Shown here one piece after another: positions 38,626 to 48,121 of a DNA stretch of 64,000 nt; within the stretch, counting starts at the first letter, position 1, and every line of letters begins with the position of its first letter. Below the pieces are notes generated by a model. The model made no database searches. It was not told where the DNA came from and saw nothing but the letters and a program-made list of their open reading frames with translations. Made by a program: the position numbers and the translations under genes. Source of the DNA: Poritiphilus flavus (GTDB lineage: Bacteria; Bacteroidota; Bacteroidia; Flavobacteriales; Flavobacteriaceae); assembly GCF_009901585.1 (NCBI RefSeq), contig NZ_WXYO01000010.1, positions 1-64,000 on the forward strand, in the 5' to 3' direction.

Positions 38626-41124
38626 CTAGCTCGGGTTTAGGATCAGATTGATGCGCTCCAAAGCGTCCTGCAGGTGGTATCTGCTCATTTGATCCGAAGT
38701 CCTTGATATGGCGCCGCGTATTCTACCTTGCAGAATATTTAGTTCGGCACGGGCTACTGAACGAATGTCCGATTGGCTGGTATTTACCACGGTGGATTTC
38801 TGGTAGCCTCTGATTTCCGGTTTTTTCGCCTGATTCTTTGCGGTCATCAGGTATTCCAGTCTGTCTATATGCGCCTTTTGCAAATTCCGGCGATAGGTAT
38901 CAATTTTACGCCCACTTCGGAGCTCAGACCAAAGTCCGTTTCGCAGATCCTGCATCATACCGCTCAAGGAATAGGCCTCAGAGCCGTTTAGCGTTTCATT
39001 CTCTATAAGCCTTGCCATTTTACCAAGACTCAATATTCGGTTAAGCGTACGAACCTGAAGTGCCCTTACACGCTCTACGGATCCTGAGTATTCAATTTTG
39101 GAGAACAACTCCTTATCCAACAACCATTCGGGAGTTTGAAACAACTGCTCATGGACAAAATTCAGACAATTTTTTTGATGCTCTTTAGAAACATGAGTAT
39201 AGACCGCCCCATCCTGATCATAAGTCTTATGGTATTCGTAAACACCTCCGATATTATTAGAGACATGACCCATATATCGGTTGAATTGGGCGATTACCTG
39301 TCCGTATAATGTTTCCAGATCATCGTAGTTCTTACCGTCTTCGGCAGTCCATTCCGTTAAATTAGGTACGATGCGTTTTAGGTTTTCAATGCCGTAATCA
39401 CTGGCTTTGATCGCATCGTCCCCAAGGTCTTCGGTTTGGGAACTGGGGTCAACAACATCACCGATCTGCTGATGACCAAAGCGATACATGGGGTCATCCG
39501 CATGGTCCAATATCCACTGATCCAGAATTGGTTTCTCTTCCTCTGCAGACTTGTCCGGGATAGGCCTGTAGCCCCATCTTATGGAGTGCTTGTCATATAC
39601 ACCGATATCCGGCATCAATGCCACATCACCGTCTTCCGGTTGTGCGATATAATTGAATCGGGCATAGTCCATTATGGAAGGAGCCGTCCCGTATTTTTTA
39701 GTGAAGTTTACAGATCGGAGCGAATCTACCGGATAGGCTACGCTACTTCCCATATTGTGTGGCAGGCCCAAAGTATGTCCTACCTCATGAGCCGAAACAA
39801 AGCGGATCAACCGGCCCATAACTTCTTCCTTAAAAGCCACACCCCTGGCGTCCGGGTTTATGGCAGCTGTTTGTACAAAAAACCAGTTACGTAAAAGGGT
39901 CATTACATTGTGATACCAATTGATATCCGATTCCAGGATCTCCCCGCTACGCGGATCACTTACGTGAGGTCCATTGGCATTGGGTATAGGAGAAGCCAGG
40001 TAGCGAACCACAGAATACCTGATGTCTTCCGGAGACCATTCCGGGTCTTCTTCCGGTGAGGGTGGGTCCTTGGCCAGAATGGCGTTTTTGAAACCGGCAC
40101 CCTCAAAAGCCACCTGCCAGTCTTCAATGCCTTGTTTGATAAATGGTATCCACTTTTTGGGAGTGGCCCGGTCAACATAGTACACTATGGGCTTTTTAGG
40201 TTCCACCAGCTCTCCATTCTTAAATTTCTCCATGTCCTCTTCCTTAACCTCGAGCCGCCAGCGATCCAGGAATCTAACCGTCTTGCTTTCCTGGGCCTCC
40301 AAACCGTAATCCGTCTGCCCGCGGGCAAACCATCCTACCCTTCTGTCGAAATAGCGCCTTTTCATAGGTTCTTCAGGTAATAGGATCATAGAATTGTTGA
40401 TCTCAATAGAAATAGAACCCAGGCTGGTGTTAGAGGGCGGCTCTTTGGCGAGATAGGTCTTTACATGCCTTGCCTCCAGGTTGAGAGGATAACTTTTCAG
40501 CGATTCTATATAACTTCTTTTTTCATCAAGTCGAGACACCTTGTAACGTTTTCTATAGAACTCCGGCATCCCAAGCGCTTTGGCATCTTTGGTAAACAGT
40601 TCGTCTACCTCGATCACTGTTGCCGGATTCAGGGAATCCTTTTTAAAGGCTTTGATATCGAAAGCGAATAATACCGGTTCAAAATTAGAATTGACCACAG
40701 CTTCGTGTATAGGAAGCGAATCCGCAGCTACCACACCATAACTAACGACCCTCAGAAGGACTTTCTTAGGCTTTTTCTCCCATCGCAAGACCTGGGTGTT
40801 GATCTTGCCTCCCCCAAAACCTATTCCGGAAGCTGTTTTAGATATCCTGCTCACCATGAGCATTTCCCTGCTAAAAAGTGAATCAGGAATTTCGTAATAG
40901 TGTTTGTCATCGACCACGTGTACATCAAACAGCCCCTTGTCTGTTACAGCATCTTTGGTGATAACCTTATCGTAAGCTTTTATTTTGTCTTTTTTGCCCT
41001 TGGAGTCCTTGGACGCCTGCTCCGTTTTGTTCTTTTTCTTTTTGAATATCTGTGCTTCGGTTTGGGAAGGTAAACTTAGAACCAAGCAAAGTACGAGTAA
41101 CTTACAAAGGGTAGTTTTGGCCAT
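38626..41124 (-). CDS. zinc-dependent metalloprotease (DUF5117/DUF5118 type)
   Basis: Start chosen at the ATG 41124 (MAKTTLCKLL) because it opens a proper signal peptide (1-24, ending QTEAQ); the 28 codons upstream look non-coding. The 832-residue protein has an N-terminal propeptide-like region (DUF5118, ~45-100), DUF5117 (~100-300), and a metzincin-type zinc site HEVGHTLGLPH at His446-His456, with MGSSVAY and SIMDYARFNYIAQPEDG downstream, where SIMDY is the met-turn-like element. Exported endopeptidase common in Bacteroidota; natural substrate unknown. Confidence 0.93.
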   Translation of the reverse strand: MAKTTLCKLLVLCLVLSLPSQTEAQIFKKKKNKTEQASKDSKGKKDKIKAYDKVITKDAVTDKGLFDVHVVDDKHYYEIPDSLFSREMLMVSRISKTASGIGFGGGKINTQVLRWEKKPKKVLLRVVSYGVVAADSLPIHEAVVNSNFEPVLFAFDIKAFKKDSLNPATVIEVDELFTKDAKALGMPEFYRKRYKVSRLDEKRSYIESLKSYPLNLEARHVKTYLAKEPPSNTSLGSISIEINNSMILLPEEPMKRRYFDRRVGWFARGQTDYGLEAQESKTVRFLDRWRLEVKEEDMEKFKNGELVEPKKPIVYYVDRATPKKWIPFIKQGIEDWQVAFEGAGFKNAILAKDPPSPEEDPEWSPEDIRYSVVRYLASPIPNANGPHVSDPRSGEILESDINWYHNVMTLLRNWFFVQTAAINPDARGVAFKEEVMGRLIRFVSAHEVGHTLGLPHNMGSSVAYPVDSLRSVNFTKKYGTAPSIMDYARFNYIAQPEDGDVALMPDIGVYDKHSIRWGYRPIPDKSAEEEKPILDQWILDHADDPMYRFGHQQIGDVVDPSSQTEDLGDDAIKASDYGIENLKRIVPNLTEWTAEDGKNYDDLETLYGQVIAQFNRYMGHVSNNIGGVYEYHKTYDQDGAVYTHVSKEHQKNCLNFVHEQLFQTPEWLLDKELFSKIEYSGSVERVRALQVRTLNRILSLGKMARLIENETLNGSEAYSLSGMMQDLRNGLWSELRSGRKIDTYRRNLQKAHIDRLEYLMTAKNQAKKPEIRGYQKSTVVNTSQSDIRSVARAELNILQGRIRGAISRTSDQMSRYHLQDALERINLILNPS

Positions 41125-41242
41125 AAAAAGAGCGTTTTGAAATTTTGAATTTGTCAAAGAACTGAAAAAATGCACAATTCTTTTGTTAACAAAATCATAA
41201 GCATACAATTGTTATTATTTACATTTTATATTCTATAAATAA

Positions 41243-41275
41243 TTGAAAATCAGAATTATAAACTACATTTTTTTG
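41243..41275 (+). promoter_or_regulatory. candidate promoter and long leader of the acidic repeat protein
   Basis: TTG at 41243-41245 and TACATTTTTTTG from 41264, 18 bases apart, approach the TTG-N19-TAnnTTTG consensus. The predicted leader is about 125 bases and includes a hairpin with arms AAGACTGT (41324-41331) and ACAGTCTT (41349-41356), followed by a CAATCAATCATCAATCAATC run before the ATG. Confidence 0.5.
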
Positions 41276-41403
41276 TAGTACACCACCTACTTCGGTCTTA
41301 AATTGTGATGTTAAACAAAGCACAAGACTGTAACAATTTAATTTTTGAACAGTCTTATAAGCAAACAATAAACAATTCATCAATCAATCATCAATCAATC
41401 AAA

Positions 41404-42036
41404 ATGAATAAGTTGTTACTAATATGTGGAATGATAATGCTGGGCACTGTCACCACACCGCAAGAAGGAAAAGCATCTCAGGATTGCACTTCCGATAAAA
41501 CACCCTTAGAAAACACAAAATTGGAAAGCTTGCCTGTGGTTTTGGCAAGTGTTGAATCGCCGGAAATTGTGGCTCCAAAGCTTGTAAGCTGGACCGCGAA
41601 GGCAGAGCCTGTAGAACTTGATCTTTGTGAGATCGTCTATATTGAGGAGGAATCAGATTTCGACCTTGGATTCGACACCGCGGATTATCTGCCAACGGAC
41701 TTTGACCCTTATAAGGTCTATGTAGATCTAAGCAGTGTAAATTATATAGAGGAAAACGAAGATCCATTCACCGGTATAGTTACCGAAAGCCATCTGCCTG
41801 AAGGATTCAATGCGTACGCGGCTCCCGAAGATTTCATGTCGGTTTCCTACATAGAAGAGGAATCTGAGCTTGCCTTAGGATTTGACACAGCTGCCTACCT
41901 GCCAGCAGGATTTGACCCTTACGAGCCCTACTTTGACCTGAATGCTATAGAGTATATAGAAGAAGCAGATGAAGTAGAGCTGGATTTTGACACCTTAGAT
42001 TATTTACCCGAGGGTTTTGACCCTTACTCGCGATAA
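41404..42036 (+). CDS. secreted acidic repeat protein (four ~35-residue repeats)
   Basis: Start chosen at the ATG 41404 (MNKLLLICGMIMLG), which opens a signal peptide; codons upstream in frame look like leader DNA. The 210-residue protein is very acidic. From about residue 75 it carries four repeats of ~35 residues with the pattern YIEEExxxxLGFDTxxYLPxGFDPY: VYIEEESDFDLGFDTADY, NYIEENEDPFTGIVTESH, SYIEEESELALGFDTAAY and EYIEEADEVELDFDTLDY. The second is the most diverged. It ends with PYSR just after the last repeat. No characterised family recognised; similar acidic repeats occur in flavobacterial hypotheticals. Possible calcium binding by the acidic loops is speculation. Confidence 0.8.
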   Translation: MNKLLLICGMIMLGTVTTPQEGKASQDCTSDKTPLENTKLESLPVVLASVESPEIVAPKLVSWTAKAEPVELDLCEIVYIEEESDFDLGFDTADYLPTDFDPYKVYVDLSSVNYIEENEDPFTGIVTESHLPEGFNAYAAPEDFMSVSYIEEESELALGFDTAAYLPAGFDPYEPYFDLNAIEYIEEADEVELDFDTLDYLPEGFDPYSR

Positions 42037-42092
42037 ATAAGTGGATAGAACATTTTCTCATTTTCTATCGGATTATTTGATTAGTTAGCCAT

Positions 42093-42124
42093 AAAGCCCT
42101 GACGCAAGTCGGGGCTTTATTATT
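42093..42124 (+). terminator. terminator after the acidic repeat protein
   Basis: Hairpin arms AAAGCCCTGAC and GTCGGGGCTTT (42093-42103 and 42108-42118, one G·T pair) around GCAA, followed by ATTATT. Lies 56 bases after the stop. Confidence 0.8.
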
Positions 42125-42198
42125 CCTGTAATCATTCCTTAGTGTTGCACGTACTTGTGAAACCTGTTGAAGAATTCTGGAGTCAGCGCTTTTCGATA

Positions 42199-43638
42199 TT
42201 AAAAAAGTAAAGGTAGTACAAACTGGAACATCAGTATTAGCAAGCCAACCGCGATCAGATTCAGTACCACACCAACCCTGGCCATCTGATGTACCCTTAT
42301 ATAACCGCTTGCAAAGACTATAGCATTTGGCGGAGTGGCCATGGGGAGCATAAAGGCGCAACTGCTCGCGATAGTTACCGGAATCAGGAGGTATAGTATA
42401 GGAATTTCCAGGCCAATGGCTATGCCCGCTACCACAGGTGCCAGCACAGCAACCAGGGCCACATTGCTCATCAGTTCTGTCATAAACAACATCAACGTGA
42501 TCAGCAAGGCCGCGGTAAACAGAATGCTTATTTCGCTGGAGGCTATGGCGTTAGAAACCGTGTCTACAATGCCACTTACAGCCATTCCTCGGGCCAATGC
42601 CAACCCGCCTCCAAAGAGTATTAGAATTCCCCAGGCAAGCCTTTGAGTGTCCTTCCAGTCAATAATAAAATCACCGCGTTTAAGATTAAACGGAATGGAG
42701 AATAAGGCCACGGCCGCCATCATACTGATAATGGTATCCGAAAGTCCCAGCACAGGGAAAATACTGTTTATTAAGGTTCGGAATATCCAGAGAAATACGG
42801 TTACTCCAAAAATGATCAGGACCATTTTTTCCTTAGGGGAAGTGGGCCCCAGTTTTTTCAACTCCTGATCAATAACCTCTTTTGAGGCGTTGAATTTTAA
42901 ATGTTTGTTCGGGAACATCCACTTTACCAGAACCAGGTAGCAGATGCTCAGTAGAATGAGGGAGAAGGGCAGGCCGATAGTCATCCAACGCAAAAAAGAT
43001 ATTTCTATCTGGTATTCATTTTCCAACAATCCGATCAAAACCGAGTTAGGCGGGGTGCCTATAACCGTAGCGATACCCCCGGCATTCGCGGAAAATGCGA
43101 TTCCCAGCATGACACTCAAGGCAAAATTCCTATCGTCTTTTGTAAATCCGTCTTCGTCATTGATCAATAAGCCTATGACCGACATGGCAATTGGCAGCAT
43201 TACAACCGTACTGGCCGTATTACTGATCCACATGCTTAAGGAGGCCGTAGCGATCATAAAACCGAGAACGACTTTGTTCGGGGTGGTGCCTGTGATCCTG
43301 ATAATATTCAGGGCGATCCTTTTGTGCAGGTTGACCTTTTCCAGTGCCAGGGCGAGCACAAATCCTCCGAAAAAAAGAAAAATGATTGGACTGCCATAGT
43401 TCGCCCCGACTTCCGCTATAGGCATCACTTTGAGTATCGGAAAAAGTACGAGGGGCAGCAGGGCAGTGACTGAAATGGATACTGCCTCGGTAATCCACCA
43501 TAGGACCATCCAGGCGGCTACGGCAATAACACCATTGGCGTATTCCTTGCCAGGTATAAGGTCCGGGATGTTGATAAGTAATAAAAAAAGCAGTGGGCCC
43601 AAAAGCAGGCCAATTCTCTTGCTGAGGGTCATGAACAC
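42199..43638 (-). CDS. DASS-family sodium:dicarboxylate/anion symporter
   Basis: Inner-membrane uptake of di- or tricarboxylates or another divalent anion with sodium. The 479 residues form about 11-12 hydrophobic segments. DASS/SLC13 motifs are visible: the first SNT motif in MWISNTASTVVMLPIA (~135-150), ITEAVSISVTALLPL (~49-63), the second half counterpart TELMSNVALVAVLAPV (~385-400), and a MATPPNAIVFASGYI C-terminal element (~431-445). An alternative start lies two codons downstream. Substrate is not evident. It precedes the PKD lipoprotein and cytochrome cassette on the same strand but is separated from neither by a clear operon signal. Confidence 0.92.
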   Translation of the reverse strand: MFMTLSKRIGLLLGPLLFLLLINIPDLIPGKEYANGVIAVAAWMVLWWITEAVSISVTALLPLVLFPILKVMPIAEVGANYGSPIIFLFFGGFVLALALEKVNLHKRIALNIIRITGTTPNKVVLGFMIATASLSMWISNTASTVVMLPIAMSVIGLLINDEDGFTKDDRNFALSVMLGIAFSANAGGIATVIGTPPNSVLIGLLENEYQIEISFLRWMTIGLPFSLILLSICYLVLVKWMFPNKHLKFNASKEVIDQELKKLGPTSPKEKMVLIIFGVTVFLWIFRTLINSIFPVLGLSDTIISMMAAVALFSIPFNLKRGDFIIDWKDTQRLAWGILILFGGGLALARGMAVSGIVDTVSNAIASSEISILFTAALLITLMLFMTELMSNVALVAVLAPVVAGIAIGLEIPILYLLIPVTIASSCAFMLPMATPPNAIVFASGYIRVHQMARVGVVLNLIAVGLLILMFQFVLPLLF

Positions 43639-43709
43639 TAATTTGGACCCTAAACTATACTTTTTGCTTTAGTTTTAAAAATAATGTCACTATACCAATG
43701 TCCGGGTTG

Positions 43710-45107
43710 TTACTGGTTGAGGTTGATAAGGTTCAGATCTTTGTCCGAAGAGCCGTAAAATAACTTTACCTCTCCCTCTATGTCATAACCGGCCACAAAG
43801 AATAGCTTGTTTTCAATTTCCAGTATCTCAGGCAGGTAATTCCCGTTGTATTTAAGCTCTTTTTGCTGCATACCATCGGAATCGAACTTTCTGAGGTAAC
43901 TGTCGCTTGAAAGTACAAAGGAATCTCCGAGCCCAATCAAAGCCTGGTTATTACTGGTATCCTCAAAATAGGTGCTACTCAATTTTATACCCGAGGCATC
44001 CGACACGATAACTTCCCCATTGGCATACATCACAATATTGCCGTTAGAGAGTTGTTCCAGGTGATAGGAGCCATTCAGGTCGTTAAAAGAGCTTATTTTG
44101 GCAACCAGTTCAGAATCCTCATATAAAACATGGGAGGTAACCGTGAGGCTATTGTCCATGAAAATCAATAAGGGAGTGTAATCGCTCACATAAGGAACAC
44201 CGGTATTCTTGGTAAACGCGGCTCCAAATGCCAGGTAGCCACCGCTTACTTTTATCATATCACCTATCATGGAATCTGCCGGTCCGAAGGTGTTTAAGCT
44301 TACCTGAAAGGCATCCCCACTGGCGTTCCTGGTTTCAACCGCAGCCTTGTAAATTCCCGCGTCTTCTTCCGTACCAAAATAGAGAGAATTTACACCCTCC
44401 TGAATAAAGCCGTTGCTGTGCTTGGTAGCGGAGGTAATGGCGTTTACAAATCCCCAGACACTGTTGTAGGTCAATTCCTGGGTCCCGTAAAAACCATCCA
44501 GGGTTCGTGAGAATACCAGGTTTCTGTTACCACTTGCATAGAAATTGACAAACGCGCTATTAGAGCTAAAGGGCTTATCGGCAATGTAGGTTGAGGTTGC
44601 CTGATAATTCTGATCCAGTTCTTTGTAGTAGAACTTGGATCCGCCTGAGCCCACATTGTCTTCCAGCAATTCAACAAAGTACAGGGAACCATTTTCAGGG
44701 TTGATACCTGCTTCCAGAGGAATAGCTGTAAATCCGGTTGGGATTTCCGGAAAAATGTAGTTGAATTCCACCGGTTCTGTGACCGTTACAGCCTTGGTAA
44801 AAGAGTCTGTATTCTCCTCTTCGTCCTTTACCGTTAGCTTGATGGTGTAATTTCCGCCTTCGGAGAGAATAATTTCAGGATTCTCCTTTAGGCTGGTCTC
44901 GCCATTTCCGAAGTCGTACAAAAATGAGGTAGCCCCCTCGGAGCAACTCACCAACTTCAGGACTTCACCCACGGCGATGGTCTCACTACTCACTGTGAAA
45001 CAGGCCCTGAGATTTGAATCCGGATTGCCGGGTTCTTCTCCTGGACTGTCTTTTGAACAGGAATGTAGTATGAAAATAAATAGGAATAGAAAGTAGCAAT
45101 GCTTCAT
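43710..45107 (-). CDS. PKD-domain lipoprotein
   Basis: Start chosen at the ATG 45107 (MKHCYFLFLF), three codons after an upstream ATG, because it opens a good lipoprotein signal with lipobox ILHSC (Cys17). The 465-residue protein has a PKD domain at ~30-110 (FTVSSETIAVGEVLKLVS, YDFGNGETS, GGNYTIKLTV) followed by a ~340-residue region of short repeated beta strands resembling a propeller (motifs such as GLGDSFVLSSDSYLRKFDSDG). Surface-exposed lipoprotein; no enzymatic motif. Function unknown. Lies in the minus-strand run between the cytochrome cassette and the DASS symporter. Confidence 0.82.
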   Translation of the reverse strand: MKHCYFLFLFIFILHSCSKDSPGEEPGNPDSNLRACFTVSSETIAVGEVLKLVSCSEGATSFLYDFGNGETSLKENPEIILSEGGNYTIKLTVKDEEENTDSFTKAVTVTEPVEFNYIFPEIPTGFTAIPLEAGINPENGSLYFVELLEDNVGSGGSKFYYKELDQNYQATSTYIADKPFSSNSAFVNFYASGNRNLVFSRTLDGFYGTQELTYNSVWGFVNAITSATKHSNGFIQEGVNSLYFGTEEDAGIYKAAVETRNASGDAFQVSLNTFGPADSMIGDMIKVSGGYLAFGAAFTKNTGVPYVSDYTPLLIFMDNSLTVTSHVLYEDSELVAKISSFNDLNGSYHLEQLSNGNIVMYANGEVIVSDASGIKLSSTYFEDTSNNQALIGLGDSFVLSSDSYLRKFDSDGMQQKELKYNGNYLPEILEIENKLFFVAGYDIEGEVKLFYGSSDKDLNLINLNQ

Positions 45108-45213
45108 AAGCGGCAAGATTTGGGTTTCTAACCCAATAACGCCTCCAGAACTCCGTTTATTTCAAATTTTAACAGGATTTCGATGAATTGCAGCCTTTGT
45201 AGGAAATTGATTA

Positions 45214-46611
45214 TCAATAAGATATGGAGTCAGAAGGGATGCCCGGCAGGCTGTAATTGCCATATTCTATAGAAATATTGCTGTTTGAGAGGAATTCCAC
45301 CCCGCTTTTCTCGGTGAACGGGCTGTTGTACAGATAGACTGTCCGGAGACTTTTGAAACTATTTAAGGCCGCTAAATTGTTTATTTCAAAGGGGGTAGCT
45401 GTCAAATTAAGGGATTTGAGATATTCCAGTTCCTGTAACTTTTCCAGTTGTGCACCGGTTACCCCTGTATTGTCCAGTTTAAGGACGGTGAGGTGTGGTA
45501 ATTGCGCTAATTTTCCAAAAATGCTGTCGGTTACGGCTGTACCACCAAGATCAAGGACCGCAATGTTTTGGGCAATACCGAGCAGCGGATCAAAATCCAT
45601 GTCCTGAAATGCAGGATTGTTGACCATGGATACCCTTACAAGTTCTGAATTGGCGCTTAATCTACTGATATGGATGCGACTTTTCTTAAATAACTCCAGA
45701 CTGTCCGGGGACAATGGCGGAGGATTTACTTTGGGATAACCTGCTAAGGAATCCTTTCTGAAAAAGGTAATTAGCTCAGATTTTTTAAGACCGGCCTCCC
45801 CAAGGGTTTTCTCAAAGGAATTCCCGCTAAGGATCCACTGTCTGATGAGGTTGATCTCCGCTTTGGAGGGTTGTGATTTTCCACTCGGCGGCATATGATC
45901 TTCATGAGATTTGGGTAAGATCAGCCTGGCATGGAGCGGACTGTTTTCAAGGTCTCCGGACACTATTACCTCTCCATTTTCTCCTCCTTTGAGAATTCCT
46001 TCGCGTTCGGTGAGAATGAGGTTAGCCTTGGCCTTTCTTGGATTGTGGCAACTGGCACAATAGTTATGTATCATCGGATCGATAAGACTGTCGTAAAAAA
46101 TGAGTTGCTGCCAGTTTTCCTCATTGAGCACTATCTCTTTCTTTTCAAAGGTTTCGTATCCCAGTGTTCTTTGGAGGGATTGCGGTAGCGGCTCTATAAG
46201 AAAATCGGCCCCATGGGTAATGCTTCCCCCAAAATGCCCTGTTACTGAGATAAGCAGGAACAAAACAATAGACAGAGCAACCGGTGAAGCACCCCTCAAC
46301 AGCTTTACCCATGAGTTTTCTATTACTCTCAGATAGACCAAAAGGCAGAAGACCGTAGTGATCAAACCTGTCCAGAGGTGAAGTTGTACGGACGAAAACG
46401 AATAACCTTCCTGTCTGTAGTGTACATAGCCTGTTAGGGAAGCCAGGAGAGCGCTTATGGCACCCCAGAGGAAAGCCAGGGCAATGACCTGTTCATATCG
46501 CTTCTTTTTTCGATCTGTCCAAAGCAATAGCACACCAAAAACAATGAAACCTATAGGGAGGTGCACCAATACCGGATGCAGCCTTCCGAAAAATTGCATA
46601 AACCCCTCCAT
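45214..46611 (-). CDS. membrane protein: DUF2231-like, c-type cytochrome and LRR domains
   Basis: A 465-residue fusion. Residues ~1-150 hold four hydrophobic segments of a DUF2231-like membrane domain (LHPVLVHLPIGFIVFGVLL). Residues ~165-270 are a planctomycete-type cytochrome c domain with CASCH at 185-189 and the distal ligand element DHMPPSGKSQPS (~233-244). Residues ~330-455 are leucine-rich repeats (LPHLTVLKLDNTGVTG, LEYLKSLNLTATPF). Its start overlaps the DUF1501 stop by one base. I infer an inner-membrane electron-accepting partner of the two exported proteins encoded upstream. Confidence 0.85.
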   Translation of the reverse strand: MEGFMQFFGRLHPVLVHLPIGFIVFGVLLLWTDRKKKRYEQVIALAFLWGAISALLASLTGYVHYRQEGYSFSSVQLHLWTGLITTVFCLLVYLRVIENSWVKLLRGASPVALSIVLFLLISVTGHFGGSITHGADFLIEPLPQSLQRTLGYETFEKKEIVLNEENWQQLIFYDSLIDPMIHNYCASCHNPRKAKANLILTEREGILKGGENGEVIVSGDLENSPLHARLILPKSHEDHMPPSGKSQPSKAEINLIRQWILSGNSFEKTLGEAGLKKSELITFFRKDSLAGYPKVNPPPLSPDSLELFKKSRIHISRLSANSELVRVSMVNNPAFQDMDFDPLLGIAQNIAVLDLGGTAVTDSIFGKLAQLPHLTVLKLDNTGVTGAQLEKLQELEYLKSLNLTATPFEINNLAALNSFKSLRTVYLYNSPFTEKSGVEFLSNSNISIEYGNYSLPGIPSDSISY

Positions 46612-48119
46612 TAAGAAAGGATTTCATGGATTATCTCACCTTCCACATCAGTAAGCCTGAATGGCCTTCCCTGGAAATTATAGGTGAATTGTTCATGATC
46701 AAAGCCCAGCAGGTGTAGTATAGTCGCATGAACATCGTGTACCGAAACCCGCCCTTCTACCGCGGAAAACCCAATTTCATCGGTGGTACCCCATGATGCG
46801 CCTCCTTTTATGCCTCCTCCGGCCATCCACATGGTAAAGGCATCTCCGTGATGGTCCCTGCCCATATAGCCCATTTCTTTTCCCTCTCGGTTTTCCTGCA
46901 TTGGGGTCCTGCCAAATTCTCCACCCCAAACTACCAGTGTTTCTTCTAGTAGCCCTCGCTGTTTTAGATCGAGCAGTAAGGCTGTCATAGGGCGGTCTAT
47001 ATCCCGGCATTTGTTCCTGAATCCGAGGTCTATTGCTGTGGAGGGGTCCGTACCGTGACTGTCCCATCCCCAATCGTACAACTGCACAAAGCGCACACCG
47101 TCTTCTACCAGCTTTCTTGCCAGTAAACAATTGTTCGCAAAGGATTCCTCTCCCGGCACCACACCGTACATCTCCTGTATATGTTTGGGTTCCTTATTGA
47201 TATTCATGATCTCAGGTACGGAGATCTGCATGCGATAAGCCATTTCGTACTGATTGATCCTGGCGAGTATCTCAGGATCTGCATACCTGGCATATTCCTC
47301 CTTGTTTATGGCGTTTATGGCCTCTATGGTGCGTTTTTTCATATCCCGGGAAACTCCTTCCGGATCTTCAATATAAAGCACAGGATCTCCTTCCGAGCGA
47401 CATTGCACCCCCTGGTAAATTGAAGGCAGGAAGCCACTTCCCCAAACACTTTTCCCGGCACTTGGGTCATTACCCCCTGAGATCAGCACTACAAATCCCG
47501 GTAAGTTCTGGTTTTCGGATCCTAGGCCATAGGTAACCCAGGAACCCAGGCTTGGCCTCCCAAGACGTGGTGTTCCCGTATGCATGAATAGCTGGGCCGG
47601 GCCATGGTTGAACTGGTCCGTATGCACTGCTTTCAGGAAAGCCACTTCGTCTATCACCTTTCTAAAATGTGGAAGATAGTCCGAAACCCAATTCCCGGAT
47701 TCACCTTCCTGCTTAAAGTTAGATTGAGGCCCCAGTAGTTTGGGAATCCCCCTGATAAAGGCGAATTTCTTACCTTCAAGCAGAGATTCCGGACAAGGCT
47801 TACCGTGCAGTTTTTGCAGCTGAGGCTTATAATCGAACATCTCCAGCTGGGAAGGAGCGCCGGCCATATGAAGATAAATTACAGATTTTATCCTGGACAT
47901 ATTCGGAGGAGGTAATACGGAAAGCGGATTAAGGTCGCGTTCGGTCAGCTTTCTTCCTGTAGGTTGTGGTACTGCTTTCTTCCGATCGCAGGCTGCGAAT
48001 AAGGAACCAAATGCAAGGCCTCCCATGCCCGCGGCGCATTCTTTGATAAAATGCCTTCGGGTCCTTGCCTGCAGTTCTCTTTCTATTTTCTCCTTGATCA
48101 ATTTTTGTATAGGGTCCAT
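46611..48119 (-). CDS. DUF1501 protein, Tat-exported
   Basis: A 502-residue protein with a twin-arginine signal (TRRHFIKECAAGMGGLAFG, ~20-38). The DUF1501 domain (~60-490) has the sulfatase/alkaline-phosphatase-like pattern: IYLHMAGAPSQLEMFDYKP (~83-101), WDSHG (~343-347), VVWGGEFGRTPM (~387-398) and GRDHHGDAFTMWMAGGG (~411-427). DUF1501 proteins are abundant in Planctomycetes, usually beside DUF1549/DUF1553 genes. Function is unproved. It lies one base from the membrane cytochrome and two bases from the DUF1553 gene, so the three are one operon. Confidence 0.92.
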   Translation of the reverse strand: MDPIQKLIKEKIERELQARTRRHFIKECAAGMGGLAFGSLFAACDRKKAVPQPTGRKLTERDLNPLSVLPPPNMSRIKSVIYLHMAGAPSQLEMFDYKPQLQKLHGKPCPESLLEGKKFAFIRGIPKLLGPQSNFKQEGESGNWVSDYLPHFRKVIDEVAFLKAVHTDQFNHGPAQLFMHTGTPRLGRPSLGSWVTYGLGSENQNLPGFVVLISGGNDPSAGKSVWGSGFLPSIYQGVQCRSEGDPVLYIEDPEGVSRDMKKRTIEAINAINKEEYARYADPEILARINQYEMAYRMQISVPEIMNINKEPKHIQEMYGVVPGEESFANNCLLARKLVEDGVRFVQLYDWGWDSHGTDPSTAIDLGFRNKCRDIDRPMTALLLDLKQRGLLEETLVVWGGEFGRTPMQENREGKEMGYMGRDHHGDAFTMWMAGGGIKGGASWGTTDEIGFSAVEGRVSVHDVHATILHLLGFDHEQFTYNFQGRPFRLTDVEGEIIHEILS

Positions 48120-48121
48120 CG

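Noticed and set aside
42065-42361. 98-codon minus-strand frame over the terminator and symporter end
   Set aside because: It crosses the terminator hairpin and lies out of frame with the symporter; shadow ORF.
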